Assembly: GCA_914767715.1 (NCBI GenBank)
Contig: OU612073.1
Location: 8,432,001-8,496,000 of the forward strand
From: Membranipora membranacea
Lineage: Eukaryota; Bryozoa; Gymnolaemata; Cheilostomatida; Membraniporidae
DNA length: 64,000 nt
Direction of reading: 5' to 3'
Below, one piece after another: positions 37,601 through 46,940 of the stretch. A model generated the notes under the pieces. The model saw only the letters and a list, made by a program, of their open reading frames with translations. It had not been told where the DNA came from and searched no databases. Position 1 is the stretch's first letter. Every line of letters begins with the position of its first letter. Both the position numbers and the translations under genes were made by a program.

Positions 37601-39596
37601 CCAGATAGCTTCAAAGACCCTGTGGTGAGTAAGCAAGTAATTCTATCGGACATTCATATTTCAACCAGTTAAATAAGTCTGCACTCAATGCAGCAATTCA
37701 ATTGATAAGAACGAAAAAACAGGTTGCATGCACATATTTGAACACTCACTTTTGGTTAATTGAATGCCAACCTCATGTGTTCTCTTAGATGAGCATACCA
37801 TGATAGCCATAAGGCTAGAAAAAGTTGGTTCATACCGCTTTTTTTAGAGTTCTTCGTGTTTTCTTTTCAGACCGATTATTCAAAAACACTTTGCTGACGT
37901 AATTGTCATTATATCTGCGAAAGTCTTTCCTAAATATATAAAAATTACATTGCAGGTTATGGACGGCAATGGGAGTTCGAGTGCAGTTAAAGTCAGAAGT
38001 TCAGCACAGGTAATGAAGCACCATTTTGTGAAGGTTAACACTTTATCCTTTGAACAATAAATTATAACGTTATTTCTCTGTCGCATCTTTGGTAGCATCA
38101 AATCCCCCTATGCCGATGCCTTAATTGACGAGAAAAAACTTGCTTAGCGAGATTCAGCGAATTCTTAATGCCTTGTACCGCATGAAACAACTATGCAATG
38201 TTTGGTTTTTGGATTTTCCAGGCTAGTGCGGTGCAGCAGTTAACTCAGCTTGCCCAAAATTTAGCAAACACAACAACACCGAACACTACAACAACACCGA
38301 CCACCACAACAACACAGACCACCACAACAACACAGACCCCCACAACAACACAGACCACCACAACAACACAGACCACCACAACAACCCCGACCACCACAAC
38401 AACACCGACCACCACAACAACACCGACCACCACAACAACACCGACCACCACAACAACACCGACCACTACAACAACACCAACCACCACAACAACACCTACC
38501 ACCACAACAACACCTACCACCACAACAACACCGACCACCACAACAACACCGACCACCACAACAACACCGACCACCACAACAACACCGACCACCACAACAA
38601 CACCGACCACTACAACAACACCAACCACCACAACAACACCGACCACCACAACAACACCGACCACCACAACAACACCGACCACCACAACAACACCGACCAC
38701 TACAACAACACCAACCACCACAACAACACCTACCACCACAACAACACCTACCACCACAACAACACCGACCACCACAACAACACCGACCACCACAACAACA
38801 ACGACCACCACAACAACACCGACCACCACGACAAAATCTACAATGCCAACATCTTCCACTATTGAAACAGTGACAGTGGATGGTGCTCTGATTTTCAGTA
38901 TGGCATTTGTCGGGGTAACAGTTTTTGTTGTTCTCGTAGCAACAATCTTGGGTTTGGGTATTTACTGCTTCTTTCAAAGCTCTGCCAATGCCAAGAGGTG
39001 AGTTATTTTAGATTCTTCTTTTTCATAACAACAGTTGATCTATGTACCAGATTTATTTTGCTGCTGCTGCTTTTTTGGAGACACTTTTTCTGCCACCGTC
39101 AACCTACCAATTGCATAAGCAAATAATTGTTATCTGTGGTCATCTGTGTATTTATGATCCTTAGTATTTATGAACATCAAAAAATTGTAATTAAAAGTAA
39201 TGAAAAACACAAAATTGCTCACAAATCTGTTTTCTTGAACATAGTGTGTATAAAATTACGTTGAGTTGCTGATCAGTTTGTACAATATTCTGCATGTCCA
39301 TACAAATTTGTTACAACCAGATTGTCTCGAAAAAACCGCACAAATTCATAATTCCATACAGTTTGCAAACACGAAAAGTTAAAGTTTGATGTTCCCGGAA
39401 AAAATAGGTGTGTTATGAAGCTTTTGATGTATCTTTCCAGTTGGAACATCACCACTTTTATGACCTAATGATAAGTATGATATATACACTCTTGTCTTAC
39501 TAAAATCTATCTGGTATACGGTGAATTAATGATGTGCCATTTCTTAACAGCCAACTACCAGGAGGACAAGGAAAACTTTGGTGGACCAAGATGTGA
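22629..39596 (+). CDS. CLCA-like: CLCA-family protein (calcium-activated chloride channel regulator) with degenerate protease site, about 1502 aa
   Basis: 24 coding exons with matching phases: 22629-22817, 23345-23458, 25367-25535, 25904-26059, 26476-26802, 26956-27288, 27660-27774, 28839-28998, 29865-30015, 30899-31017, 31716-31940, 32180-32316, 33253-33409, 34080-34283, 34999-35169, 35328-35454, 35717-35802, 36185-36296, 36583-36738, 37045-37176, 37332-37624, 37956-38009, 38222-38997, 39551-39596. Order: signal peptide (GTLLVIFLSGYCFISVSV); N-CLCA domain (YYRNITILVPPHW, GCGLEGDFI); inserted segment (about residues 158-429); FVREWARLKYGLFNE, the family's HEWAH helix without its histidines; cysteine-rich part; VWA domain with intact MIDAS (D605-T-S-G-S, T675, SDGED); beta-rich part (GDGVY); FnIII (VRDLRL, WTAPGDD); RKRR 1164-1167; Thr/Pro stalk; membrane segment; short tail ending LWWTKM. 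CLCA proteins are secreted or membrane regulators of calcium-activated chloride conductance. The exon at 34999-35169 is the least certain internal one. Confidence 0.9.
23879..24217. mobile_element. 339-bp TIR element carrying a tRNA-like module, in CLCA intron 2
   Basis: The left end CACTATGGTTCCATGG-TCGATT is matched in inverted orientation by AATCGATCCATGGAACCATAGTG at the right, about 26 bp with two mismatches. Inside is a perfect 15-bp hairpin (GAATGGTTAGAATCC, 23922-23954). The minus strand then reads like a tRNA: an A-box-like TGGCTGAATGGTTA, then a B-box-like GGGGTTCAAATCTC, with ends that do not pair as an acceptor stem. It looks like a SINE head captured in, or evolved into, a DNA transposon. 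No clear target duplication is seen. Confidence 0.65.
24239..24252. mobile_element. 14-bp minimal CAATGA-family palindrome
   Basis: TAATGAACTCATTG is the smallest form of the palindrome. The flanks GTTTCAG (24232-24238) and ATTTCAG (24253-24259) match at 6 of 7. It lies close to the larger TIR element in the same CLCA intron. Confidence 0.45.
24955..25235 (+). mobile_element. tRNA-derived SINE-like sequence in CLCA intron 2
   Basis: GTGGTATAGTGGTTAGGAGC fits a Pol III A box and AAGTTCAATTTCC fits a B box 30-40 bp downstream, followed by an unrelated body of about 200 bp. No cloverleaf acceptor pairing is seen, so it is not called as a functional tRNA gene. The 3' border is approximate. Confidence 0.55.
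25904..27288 (+). other. Three-exon phase-1 cassette inserted in the CLCA peptidase domain
   Basis: Exons 25904-26059 (156 nt), 26476-26802 (327 nt) and 26956-27288 (333 nt) are each multiples of three and bounded by phase-1 introns. They add 272 residues. The preceding exon ends after the conserved GCGLEGDFI strand. The last cassette exon ends in YGAQ, which aligns with the YGPQG that directly precedes HEWAH in mammalian CLCA. The segment has eight cysteines (including KCGKDLYSEDC, SCLENFC, NLCGW) and three N-glycosylation sites (NIT, NLT, NIS), as expected of an extracellular domain. I do not recognise it. Skipping all three exons would also keep frame (G|AA, Glu). Confidence 0.75.
26101..26212. 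mobile_element. 112-bp foldback element with 9-bp target duplication
   Basis: The ends TAGTCCAAGTGCTC and GAGCACTTAGACTA are inverted repeats, continuing inward as CTCCGATGCGA and TCGCATTGGATC. GGTTTCAGC flanks exactly on both sides (26092-26100 and 26213-26221). A 9-bp duplication suggests a Mutator-like origin. It sits inside the intron between two cassette exons of the CLCA gene. Confidence 0.75.
28523..28583. mobile_element. Foldback MITE, family B, copy in CLCA intron
   Basis: TAGCCTGTCTTGACAAGCTT and AGCTGGTCAAGACAGGCTA are inverted ends around a central CGGTGGTGGCTCGAA. No clear target duplication. Confidence 0.7.
29292..29352 (+). repeat. Dispersed repeat, copy 1 (CLCA intron)
   Basis: AAAGACCAAAGCAATATG, then TCTGCAGTAATTTGCAATAT, matches 32473-32532 in the same order with point differences. 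The family is unknown. Confidence 0.5.
29545..29760. other. GC- and CpG-rich island in CLCA intron 8
   Basis: About 215 bp with many CG dinucleotides (GGCGGTCGGTGCGCACGGGC, GTCGGCGCGCGCC) in an otherwise AT-rich intron. Open frames exist on both strands, but none has a recognisable domain. It could be a CpG island with an internal promoter, or a foreign or transposon-derived fragment. Confidence 0.5.
32473..32532 (+). repeat. Dispersed repeat, copy 2 (CLCA intron)
   Basis: GCAAAGACCAAAGCAGTATG, then TCTGCAGTAGTTACGCAATAT, mirrors the copy at 29292-29352. Confidence 0.5.
32702..32895 (+). mobile_element. tRNA-derived SINE-like sequence in CLCA intron
   Basis: TAGCTCAGTTGGTTAGAGC is a perfect Pol III A box, and TTTGTTCGAAACCCAC is a good B box about 25 bp on. 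The acceptor stem does not close and the sequence continues into a body (GGCGCCCAGGTTTCCTCTGA, CCTGCC). It is called a SINE rather than a tRNA gene. The 3' border is approximate. Confidence 0.65.
35524..35619. mobile_element. Foldback MITE, family A, copy with 10-bp target duplication
   Basis: The ends GATCAAGTTTGGTC and GGATCAAACTTGATCT are inverted. AGGTTTGAGG flanks exactly on both sides (35514-35523 and 35620-35629). It starts about 70 bp after a CLCA splice donor. It is the clearest family A copy and points to a Mutator-like 9-10 bp duplication. Confidence 0.8.
38270..38833 (+). repeat. 18-bp coding minisatellite, (TTTTTP)n mucin-like stalk
   Basis: About 31 tandem units of 18 bp encode Thr-Thr-Thr-Thr-Thr-Pro inside one CLCA exon. 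Early units end in Gln instead of Pro. A variant block with CTACAACAACACCAACC begins at 38461, 38605 and 38695, offsets of 8 and 5 units, showing higher-order duplication. Dense Thr/Pro just before a membrane segment is typical of an O-glycosylated stalk. Confidence 0.95.
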
Positions 39597-41294
39597 TCAC
39601 TGTTCATTGATGTAATTATTTACTGGCCTCTGCTGAGATCAGTTGTAATACCTAAAACTTGTTTCACACTTAGAACTACTTCAACGGACCTAGTTTACTA
39701 TTCCTAATAATATCAGCTCTCCTGAAGTAACCGTGTGACCATCTACATATATCACTTTCACACATTCAAAGATTTAGTGTTCAGCAACTCATTTTTTACT
39801 TCTCTAGTTTGAGTTTCCAAGCTCAGAAGTATAGGATAGCAATAACATTACTATGTAAATATATTATTTTGCTCAATGCACAGCAGTTCCAGTTCCATTT
39901 GGCCATGATATCCTTTGACTAATGCCAATGTTATAACAATACTCCTAATGACTCATTACAGCTAGCTACGCAATTTTATCTTTCTTTTTATTTATTGTGT
40001 TTTTTTTGTCACCCTCTCTTGTTTCTTTTTTAATGGCACTTTCGAAAAACATTTTCTTTAAAATGATATAGATGCCAATAAAGTTATAAAAAAATAATGT
40101 GTGATAATCTATAAATGTTCTTTACATCAAATTTAGTTACAATACCCGTTGTGTATCACTATTAGTACTAATTAATTTACCACCATTATCAATGTTATAT
40201 AATACTCCTATTGGAACATTCTTGTTAGCTACCTAATTTGTAAGTTTCTCATTATTGTTTGTTTTTGCAACTTATCCATATGTTTCATAATATGGATCTT
40301 CATCCTTTTTATCATGCGGTAGCCAGAACAGAAAATAGTGTCCGCAATGATACACTAATGCTTCAGCACACTTGCTCAATATTACTCATTTCTAGCTCTG
40401 TTTGTAGATATTTTTGGTAGAGAGTTTCACTGAGATTGGTGATTTTATTTATTTTGTCAATACCATAGTAGAATAGCTACTACATAATTCCCGCAAATAT
40501 ATCACTGTGAAAAACTAAAATAGTATTGAGCAGTTTTCTCAGAAGGTCACAAGGAGGACAAGCGTCACATTGATCTCATACTCCTAGTATCTACTCCTCT
40601 TCTTATATACAAGTGGTTATGATATATTCATATACCATTTACTACCATACTTATTTTAAACTATCATTTGGAAGAAAATGTGTCCCATAATTGAGTAGAA
40701 TGCAACTCCGATAGCTGGATGTTCTTAGCAATATATATAGAGAGACAGAGATAGAATAGGATACTTATGGATTAACTCACAGCTCATGGCATGCTAGCTG
40801 TGTTAGTTCGAAGAATGCAAACAATGCAGTTGCCTGCCTGATTGAGAAATTTACAGAATAATGATAATATGTACTGATTTAATTTTCTCGCAAAGGGAAA
40901 GGACAGGACCAAAGACATTTTATAGGATCTTGGTATGTAGTGTGTGTTCCCTGCTTAAATTATTAATACACTCAAACTTCAAGCATTATATATATACTTT
41001 TATTGGCAATCAAAGTCATATCATTCGAAATGTTTTGCACTCAGTGCCAGAAAAAAAAAAAGATTTTGAAACAAAAAAAGAAACAGAAAGAAAATAATCA
41101 AAAATTAAAAATCCGATGTCTTATCACTCGCCCTTCCCGAGGCATGGGCGGCGAATGATGTTGGTCAAGTTGAAAATATATGGTTGAATAGTAATGTTTT
41201 AAATGAGCTGAACGTCTCTTTAGATCTTAAATGCAATGGTAAAGAATTGTATTTAACAGAAACTTTGTACTTGGTATCTTAGATATTATTGCAA
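39597..41294. other. Convergent spacer between CLCA and the AKAP7-like gene
   Basis: It holds the 3' UTRs of both genes. AATAAA at 40077-40082, about 480 bp past the CLCA stop, is a candidate polyadenylation signal for CLCA. No further coding exon is recognised. Confidence 0.6.
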
Positions 41295-44200
41295 TTACTC
41301 TGCATCCAACCACTGAATTTTTTTATTAAATCGCGTAGAACCCTTCACTCTTGGCGTTTTAGACAGTAGTTCGTTTTGTGATGTATGCCTGTCTCCATCT
41401 GATAGTATATTAGTCTGATGTATGATATGATAAGACCCATTGCTTTGTTTTGGTAAGCTCATTGAGCACAGCTGGAGCTGTTGGAAAGTTTCTGCACCAC
41501 AATGTGTGTCTGTTATATTTTGCCAGCTCTCCGGGCAGATTTTACGAGGCTTAGAAGCTAGAATGAAAAAACAAACAATACAAATAATTCAAATGAAGAA
41601 CAACTTGTATTGTCGAAAGCAGATTATAACACTGATAGTTGGAAATTGCGGTGGGTCGGTAATTGATAGTCGGAGTTGCATCCCCCCACTGTTCACACCG
41701 CAGGCCTTTTTGCCAGCGGCGTGAACAGTAGAATCAAGCTTGATCTAGGTATGTGTGACTGATTTGGAGTACCAGATTTCCTGTCCTTCCACACAGCTGT
41801 TAGTGGGATGAGTGATAAGAGCACCATATACTGTGTAGTGTGTATCTCATGTTCAAACTACACCATATCAAAATAATCATTGTTAAAACTCAAGATATCT
41901 TGTCTTGAATAGAGTAACATGAGGATTAGCTGGTCTCTCATCTGTGCTTGGTAGACCATGAGCTTCAAAAACTTTTCTAATTTCAGCTGTATAATATAAG
42001 GAATTTCATAAAATGTTAAACCTCAGTAGTAATTGTTTGATGAAGAATGATGGGCGTCCTCAAGTAGACTACAGGATAGCAACGGCTTCCAACAAAAAAG
42101 GAAATTCTCATAGTTCAGTATATTTTGATGACCAAAGTATTCCCAATTTATGGGGCTTCATAGTTTTTCCAACAGAGAGACCTGAGGTGGATGATTTCAT
42201 TGTTGCTTAACTAGAAATGCCGCCGATCATAAATGCCACAAACTTCAGGGGTGTGGATGATAAACACTCAGGTTGTCAATTGAGTTTACGATGGATGGCC
42301 AATTGATGGCGATGTGATTACAAGTGCAGACTAAAATGGCTGTCCTTTCCATGCAACCTATGAGGAAGACAACCTGAGTATCGTTGACCTATTAGGTGGC
42401 AGAACACCCCCTTCAATTATTTTCATTGAGTACAGCCATGGAATATAGCGCAACAAAACATATTATAATTGTGGTACAAACCACAAAGTAGTAAAAGAGA
42501 TGATCAATGTAAAAAAATCTGTCTTCACTGGGATTTGAACTCGGGCCTCTCGCGCAACAAACATGTTATAATTGCGGTATAAACCACCAAGTAGTGAAAG
42601 AGATAATATGTAAAAAAAACCTGTCTTCACCGGGATTTGAACTCGGACCTCCCGCGCAACATGTTATAATTGTGGTATAAACCACAAAGTAGTGAAAAAG
42701 ATTATATGTAAAAAACAAAATCTGTCTTCACCGGGATTTGAACTTGGGCCTCTCGCGCAACATGTTATAATTGTGGTATAAACCACAAAGTAGTGAAAAA
42801 TATTAAAATATATAAAAAACAAAATCTGTCTTCACCGGGATTTGAACTCGGGCCTCTCGCGCAACATGTTATAATTGTGGTATAAACCACAAAGTAGTGA
42901 AAAGATTATATGTAAAAAACAAAATCTGTCTTCGCCGGGATTTGAACTCGGGCATCCCGCGCATCATGTTATAATTGTGGTATAAACCACCGAGTAGTGA
43001 AAGAGATTATAAATGTAAAAAAAAATCTGTCTTCACCGGGATTCGAACTCGGGCCTCTCGCGTATCACAAGCATGTTTAAATTGTGGTATATGTAAAAAT
43101 ATATTATTATCCACATTTACCCCTTTGCTCTTTTTTGGTCTCAACCGGGAATTGAACCACTAGCCACTCGGCCACCTAAGCCGCTGAAGCTTACTGATTT
43201 TCATTGATGTATGTTGGAGATATATGGGTAAAGCAAGCTGTATTTAAATTTTTAATTAATTTCAAGCTTTTATGGCATAAATCAGACAATAAAATATAAA
43301 TAGCACACCCTCATCTGGTTTTACTACAAATATGTGGTAGAACACAGGACTGTGATTCAGCCGTTTTTTCTATTTTTTCCATAAACACTTTTTGAAAAAG
43401 TGATATGAGGCACTGGATTGGGTTTTTGTATACACATGCGTTTATCATAAACACAAAACTGAAGTTTTGTGGATTATGCACCAATATCCAATAAATACCC
43501 CATAGGTTGTGGCTGAGCAGAGTGACAAAACCCTAATCAGGGACTTTGGACCGCTGGACTGTGTAAGGTAAAGGATTTCCTATCCAGGGGGTCTTTCAAT
43601 TATTATTCACAGAGTGAGCGATACCTGCTAGGGGTCTCGCTTTCAAATTGCTCAGTCATTACTGGAACGACATACATTCTGAGTGTACGATTTGAGAGTG
43701 ATCTTGTCTTATTGAAAGACCATGTGAGCGATGTGATAGTGATCACTTGCTTTAGTAAAGCATTGCTCTTTCTAATTGAACCCCCCCCCCCCCCCCCCAG
43801 TATTACAGTCTGTGTCTTACCTGCCGCTGCTCTGAAAGCAGACATTTCCTTCTCATCAGCCATTGTGATGAACACCACTTTTTCACCAAAACTGGAGAGC
43901 TTCTGGAATGTGAGTGTGTAGTTCACTTCAGATAATAGTTGTTCCACGTATTTCACTGCTTCCTCCAGTGCAGCTGTAGCGCTTAAATAAAATTCCCATA
44001 AATAGAATTATTGTTGCGATGATGGAGACACAATAAAAGGTCATCCTCACTTCAGTATTTCAAACTTTAGTTAAACATAATAATAACCTTCAACTTGGAT
44101 GGGGTCGTCATGACTCGGCTATATGCAGACAGAGTTGGTTTTACACAACAATATTTTGCAAATGTCCATACACTCTACACTCTACTTTGAATGGCGAATC

Positions 44201-46940
44201 GTTCAAGCATATTTCATTCATCATTTCTCTTCTTGTTTAGTTTACAATCAATCCTGTTTTCAGTTTCCTAACTTTATTGTGTTATAATCTTTTGGGTTTG
44301 TTTTCTGGCATAAATTGTGAAAATTTCCAATAAGATTAAAATAACACCTAATAAAAATGTTGAACGAAGCAAAAGTGATTACAAACGAACATGAAACGCT
44401 CCAACTGATCATTTACTTACATTTGAGTGTCTTCAGGCTTTAAATCCATAACCATCAGTGTAAGATGGAATGTCTCAGGAAAGACAATAAGAGACTGCAC
44501 AGACTTTTCATTTTCTATAACTTGAGCTTGTAATGCTGCCATTCTCTCCTTTATCTTTAAAAACAAAAATAAATAGTTTCATGCGTCTCAAAAGAACATA
44601 TGCATGTAAATAAAAAACTTAATAACTAAATAAATGTATAATGAATAATTAATTACATTCATAAATAAATATTTAATAAATAAAAATCCACCTGTGTAAT
44701 AAATAAGTACATGCAATTATGTTTGGAAACATATTTTTGATAAATTAATGTTACACATGTAAATAACTAAAAAGACAATAATGTTTTTGTCTTTTTTTTA
44801 TTTTCAGCACTACTCGGAAAACATTCTGCTCCTGGAATGAAATAGACTGCCAATAAACGTGTTAAAAAAAAATTCAGGTGGATTTGTCTCATTTGTTGTA
44901 GGTGTTTAATCAGTGGTGTTAATGATTATGATTAATGATTATCACATGATTAATGATTAACAGCTATTATGATTAACATGGTAATGAGGAATGATTAGTG
45001 ATTATCAAATGCCACACATATCAAATTTCAAATCTAAGACTCAAACTTAATCTAGTTCCAAATCTTCTGTTGGGAGTTTGGGGCTTGGTTATCAACATAG
45101 CTGGTTTGTATCATATTAGCCAGACAGTTTTGTCCATATTGAAGGCAATGTCAGCCACCACATGTTTTTCATAGTATATATATACGGATGGAAGTGAGAC
45201 TCACCTGTAGATTGGTGATAGGCAATGAAACAAACGCATTTGGTCTCGACTCTGGCTTTTTCTGCTTGGCTTTTCTTTTATCAGACTTATACTCTCGCTT
45301 AGACCTATATGCAGCTGAAGGGCTGTCACGTTCACCTTTAGATCTCCGCTCTTCACTCAGAGAACTACTGCCAGCAGCTTCTGCCATGGCTAACTTTGCT
45401 CTGTGGACTTCAGCTGAAGGTCCAGTTGCTTCAACAGATTTGTGCGAGGGTTTTATTTTTGTAACAACACGGAAGCTCTGTCGTATAAAGAAAAAGTTAC
45501 ATTGAGATATGGTTTGGAAGTAGATAAAAAGATAAAAATCCTTTTTTTAAAATCAGTAGAATTTGAAATAATTTCTTCACATCCCAAGACCCCTAGTTAG
45601 TAAATACAAACATTAACTATTCTACAGATTAATCTCATCGCATTTTGACCTATTTGATAATGCATAAAATGCCATCAATTATTTCCTCAATTAGAATAAT
45701 TCTATATATCGCTGCTATAGTAGTTCACACTGGGATTATATTATGGGCAATGATCTAATACAAAAATTACTGTTTTATTGATACCTTGAACATGTATCAT
45801 CATATTACTTGCCGAGTGTTTGGTAACCGATGGGCTGTAAAACTGTCTATGTATCCCACTGAAGATCGTATGAATCACCACAACAAAAGCTATCATTTGT
45901 CTGTTTGCATTCAGTTTACGATTAGCTGATAGCATTTGCCTGCATAACGGGTAACTCAACATCTAAGGGCCTTCAATCTGTAATATGATCAGTTTTTGAG
46001 CAGCAAATAAAAAAACCTACCTTGATACCCTGTAGTTTGGAGTGCTCAACGGTCACGCTCAGGCAACTTTTCAAACAGTTTCAGAGTGGGTTGTAGCCGT
46101 AAAAGAACCGTGCCAGGGGGGGTTGTTTCCCAATACAGCATTTACAATGACGGAACCGAAATAGATGTAGCTCTGTTAGCTCTTGAAAACAAATGATGGT
46201 AGACCAACAAGATAGGTCACTGAATATGTATAGCATAACATACAACCATCATACTTATGCTCTTTCCATGAGTCTAACATCAACTCATAGCCTAATAGCA
46301 CTAAATTATGTAGGATTCAGGTAGCAAAGTCAGATGCAGAATCCCAGACAGCATAAGGTTGTACCATAAAACCAATGAGGGAGTTCATCGATGTAACAAT
46401 AGGCAATTGAAGAATCGGGTGTATTAGATCTAGGATTTCGTTTCTCTCACTCCTTGGTACACTAAGCATTTGCAAGGAAATCACTCAATTCAATCAATTC
46501 ACTCCACCAATGAGAGGGAGTTCTTTGACTCCACTCCACTGTCTGTTATTTAGAACATCTACATGAATGGGGCTTGAATGGAAGTAGGCTTGTGGACAGT
46601 CACCTAATGAAATCTATAGGATATTAAATGCATTCGGTCTACAATGCAGTACAATATACCTGAATATGGAGTACTCCTGACAAAAAGCCACATCTATCAA
46701 GCCTTAGCTTGTCTTGACAGGCAAATCAAGTCTACATGATTACTTTTTTAACAAACCGGAAACAGAAATAATGCTAAAAAAGACTTTGTGGGAGTCACTA
46801 AAATTTGCTTTAATCACCTGGTTGGACAATCTATCTGACCGGTCAATTTGATTTGATAATTTCTTCAACTCCAAGGTTGTGTCCCCTCTCACACTTTGAG
46901 CAGATGGGTGAGGCAAATCTTTTGCAGACACATCCAACAT
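41295..46940 (-). CDS. AKAP7-like: AKAP7-like 2H phosphoesterase-domain protein
   Basis: Six exons: 46940-46818, 45477-45205, 44554-44421, 43981-43821, 41986 to about 41889, and 41557-41295. RPNAFVSLPITN matches the start of the AKAP7 central domain (NYFLSIPITN). FHLTLMVM and PHVTLF are the two H-x-T motifs of the 2H phosphoesterase fold, both intact. LQLCSMSLPKQSNGSYH matches the AKAP7 C-terminal LCSM...KQSNGYYH. The region before FVSLPITN is long and basic (KREYKSDKRKAKQKK), suggesting nuclear targeting. In vertebrates AKAP7-gamma/delta anchors PKA through a C-terminal helix. Here the frame after SNGSYH lacks such a helix and stops at 41295, so anchoring may be absent or lie on an unseen exon. 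The donor after the fifth exon is not canonical: no GT fits the phase before the in-frame TAA at 41885-41883. That junction is therefore uncertain. An exon upstream of 46940 is possible. Confidence 0.75.
41649..41746. mobile_element. Family A MITE, partial copy
   Basis: The right end ATCAAGCTTGATCTAG and an inner GGAGTTGC resemble the family; the left end is decayed. It lies in an AKAP7-like intron. Confidence 0.35.
42245..42414. mobile_element. Foldback-type element in the AKAP7-like intron
   Basis: ACTCAGGTTGTC (42266-42277) is inverted as GACAACCTGAGT (42368-42379). Outside these, AGGGGTGT and ACACCCCC are also inverted. No target duplication is identified. Confidence 0.5.
42461..43190 (-). 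repeat. Tandem array of about 100-bp units with tRNA-like B boxes
   Basis: About seven units start near 42461, 42563, 42660, 42762, 42866, 42965 and 43072 with ATGTTATAATTGTGGTATAA and spacings of 97-107 bp. Each unit holds, on the minus strand, GAGTTCAAATCCCGGTG, a good Pol III B box, within a CGCGAGAGGCCCGAG context. At the right end the minus strand shows GGTGGCCGAGTGGCTAG (A-box-like) close to GTGGTTCAATTCCC (B-box-like). It reads as a satellite built from tRNA-derived sequence, in an AKAP7-like intron. Confidence 0.75.
43587..43798. mobile_element. GGGGGGT-ended dispersed element, copy 2
   Basis: It starts GGGGGTCTTTCAATTA and ends TCTTTCTAATTGAACCCC in a long C run, with the same interior order as 20618-20873. 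Its right end abuts within about 23 bp of an AKAP7-like exon. Confidence 0.65.
44918..45006. repeat. Degenerate GATTAATGATTA repeat
   Basis: Repeated ATGATTAATGATTA-type units with small variations, in an AKAP7-like intron. Confidence 0.6.
46373..46390. mobile_element. 18-bp CAATGA-family insertion
   Basis: CAATGAGGGAGTTCATCG; the flanks ATAAAAC and ATGTAAC match at 5 of 7. Confidence 0.45.
46508..46527. mobile_element. 20-bp CAATGA-family insertion with exact 7-bp repeats
   Basis: CAATGAGAGGGAGTTCTTTG is bounded by ACTCCAC on both sides (46501-46507 and 46528-46534). The inner GAGAGGGAG is shared with the copy at 59414. Confidence 0.6.

Noticed and set aside
38245-38977. Long minus-strand open frames over the CLCA stalk (valine/glycine-rich and cysteine/glycine-rich)
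   Set aside because: They are antisense readings of the 18-bp repeat, whose period is a multiple of three and keeps all frames open.
39949-39961. TAATGACTCATTA palindrome as a further CAATGA-family member
   Set aside because: The flanking 7-mers do not match, and the ends lack the C/G of the family.
42461-43190. CRISPR-like array
   Set aside because: Unit spacing is regular, but the whole unit is repeated rather than short repeats with unique spacers, and the genome is eukaryotic.
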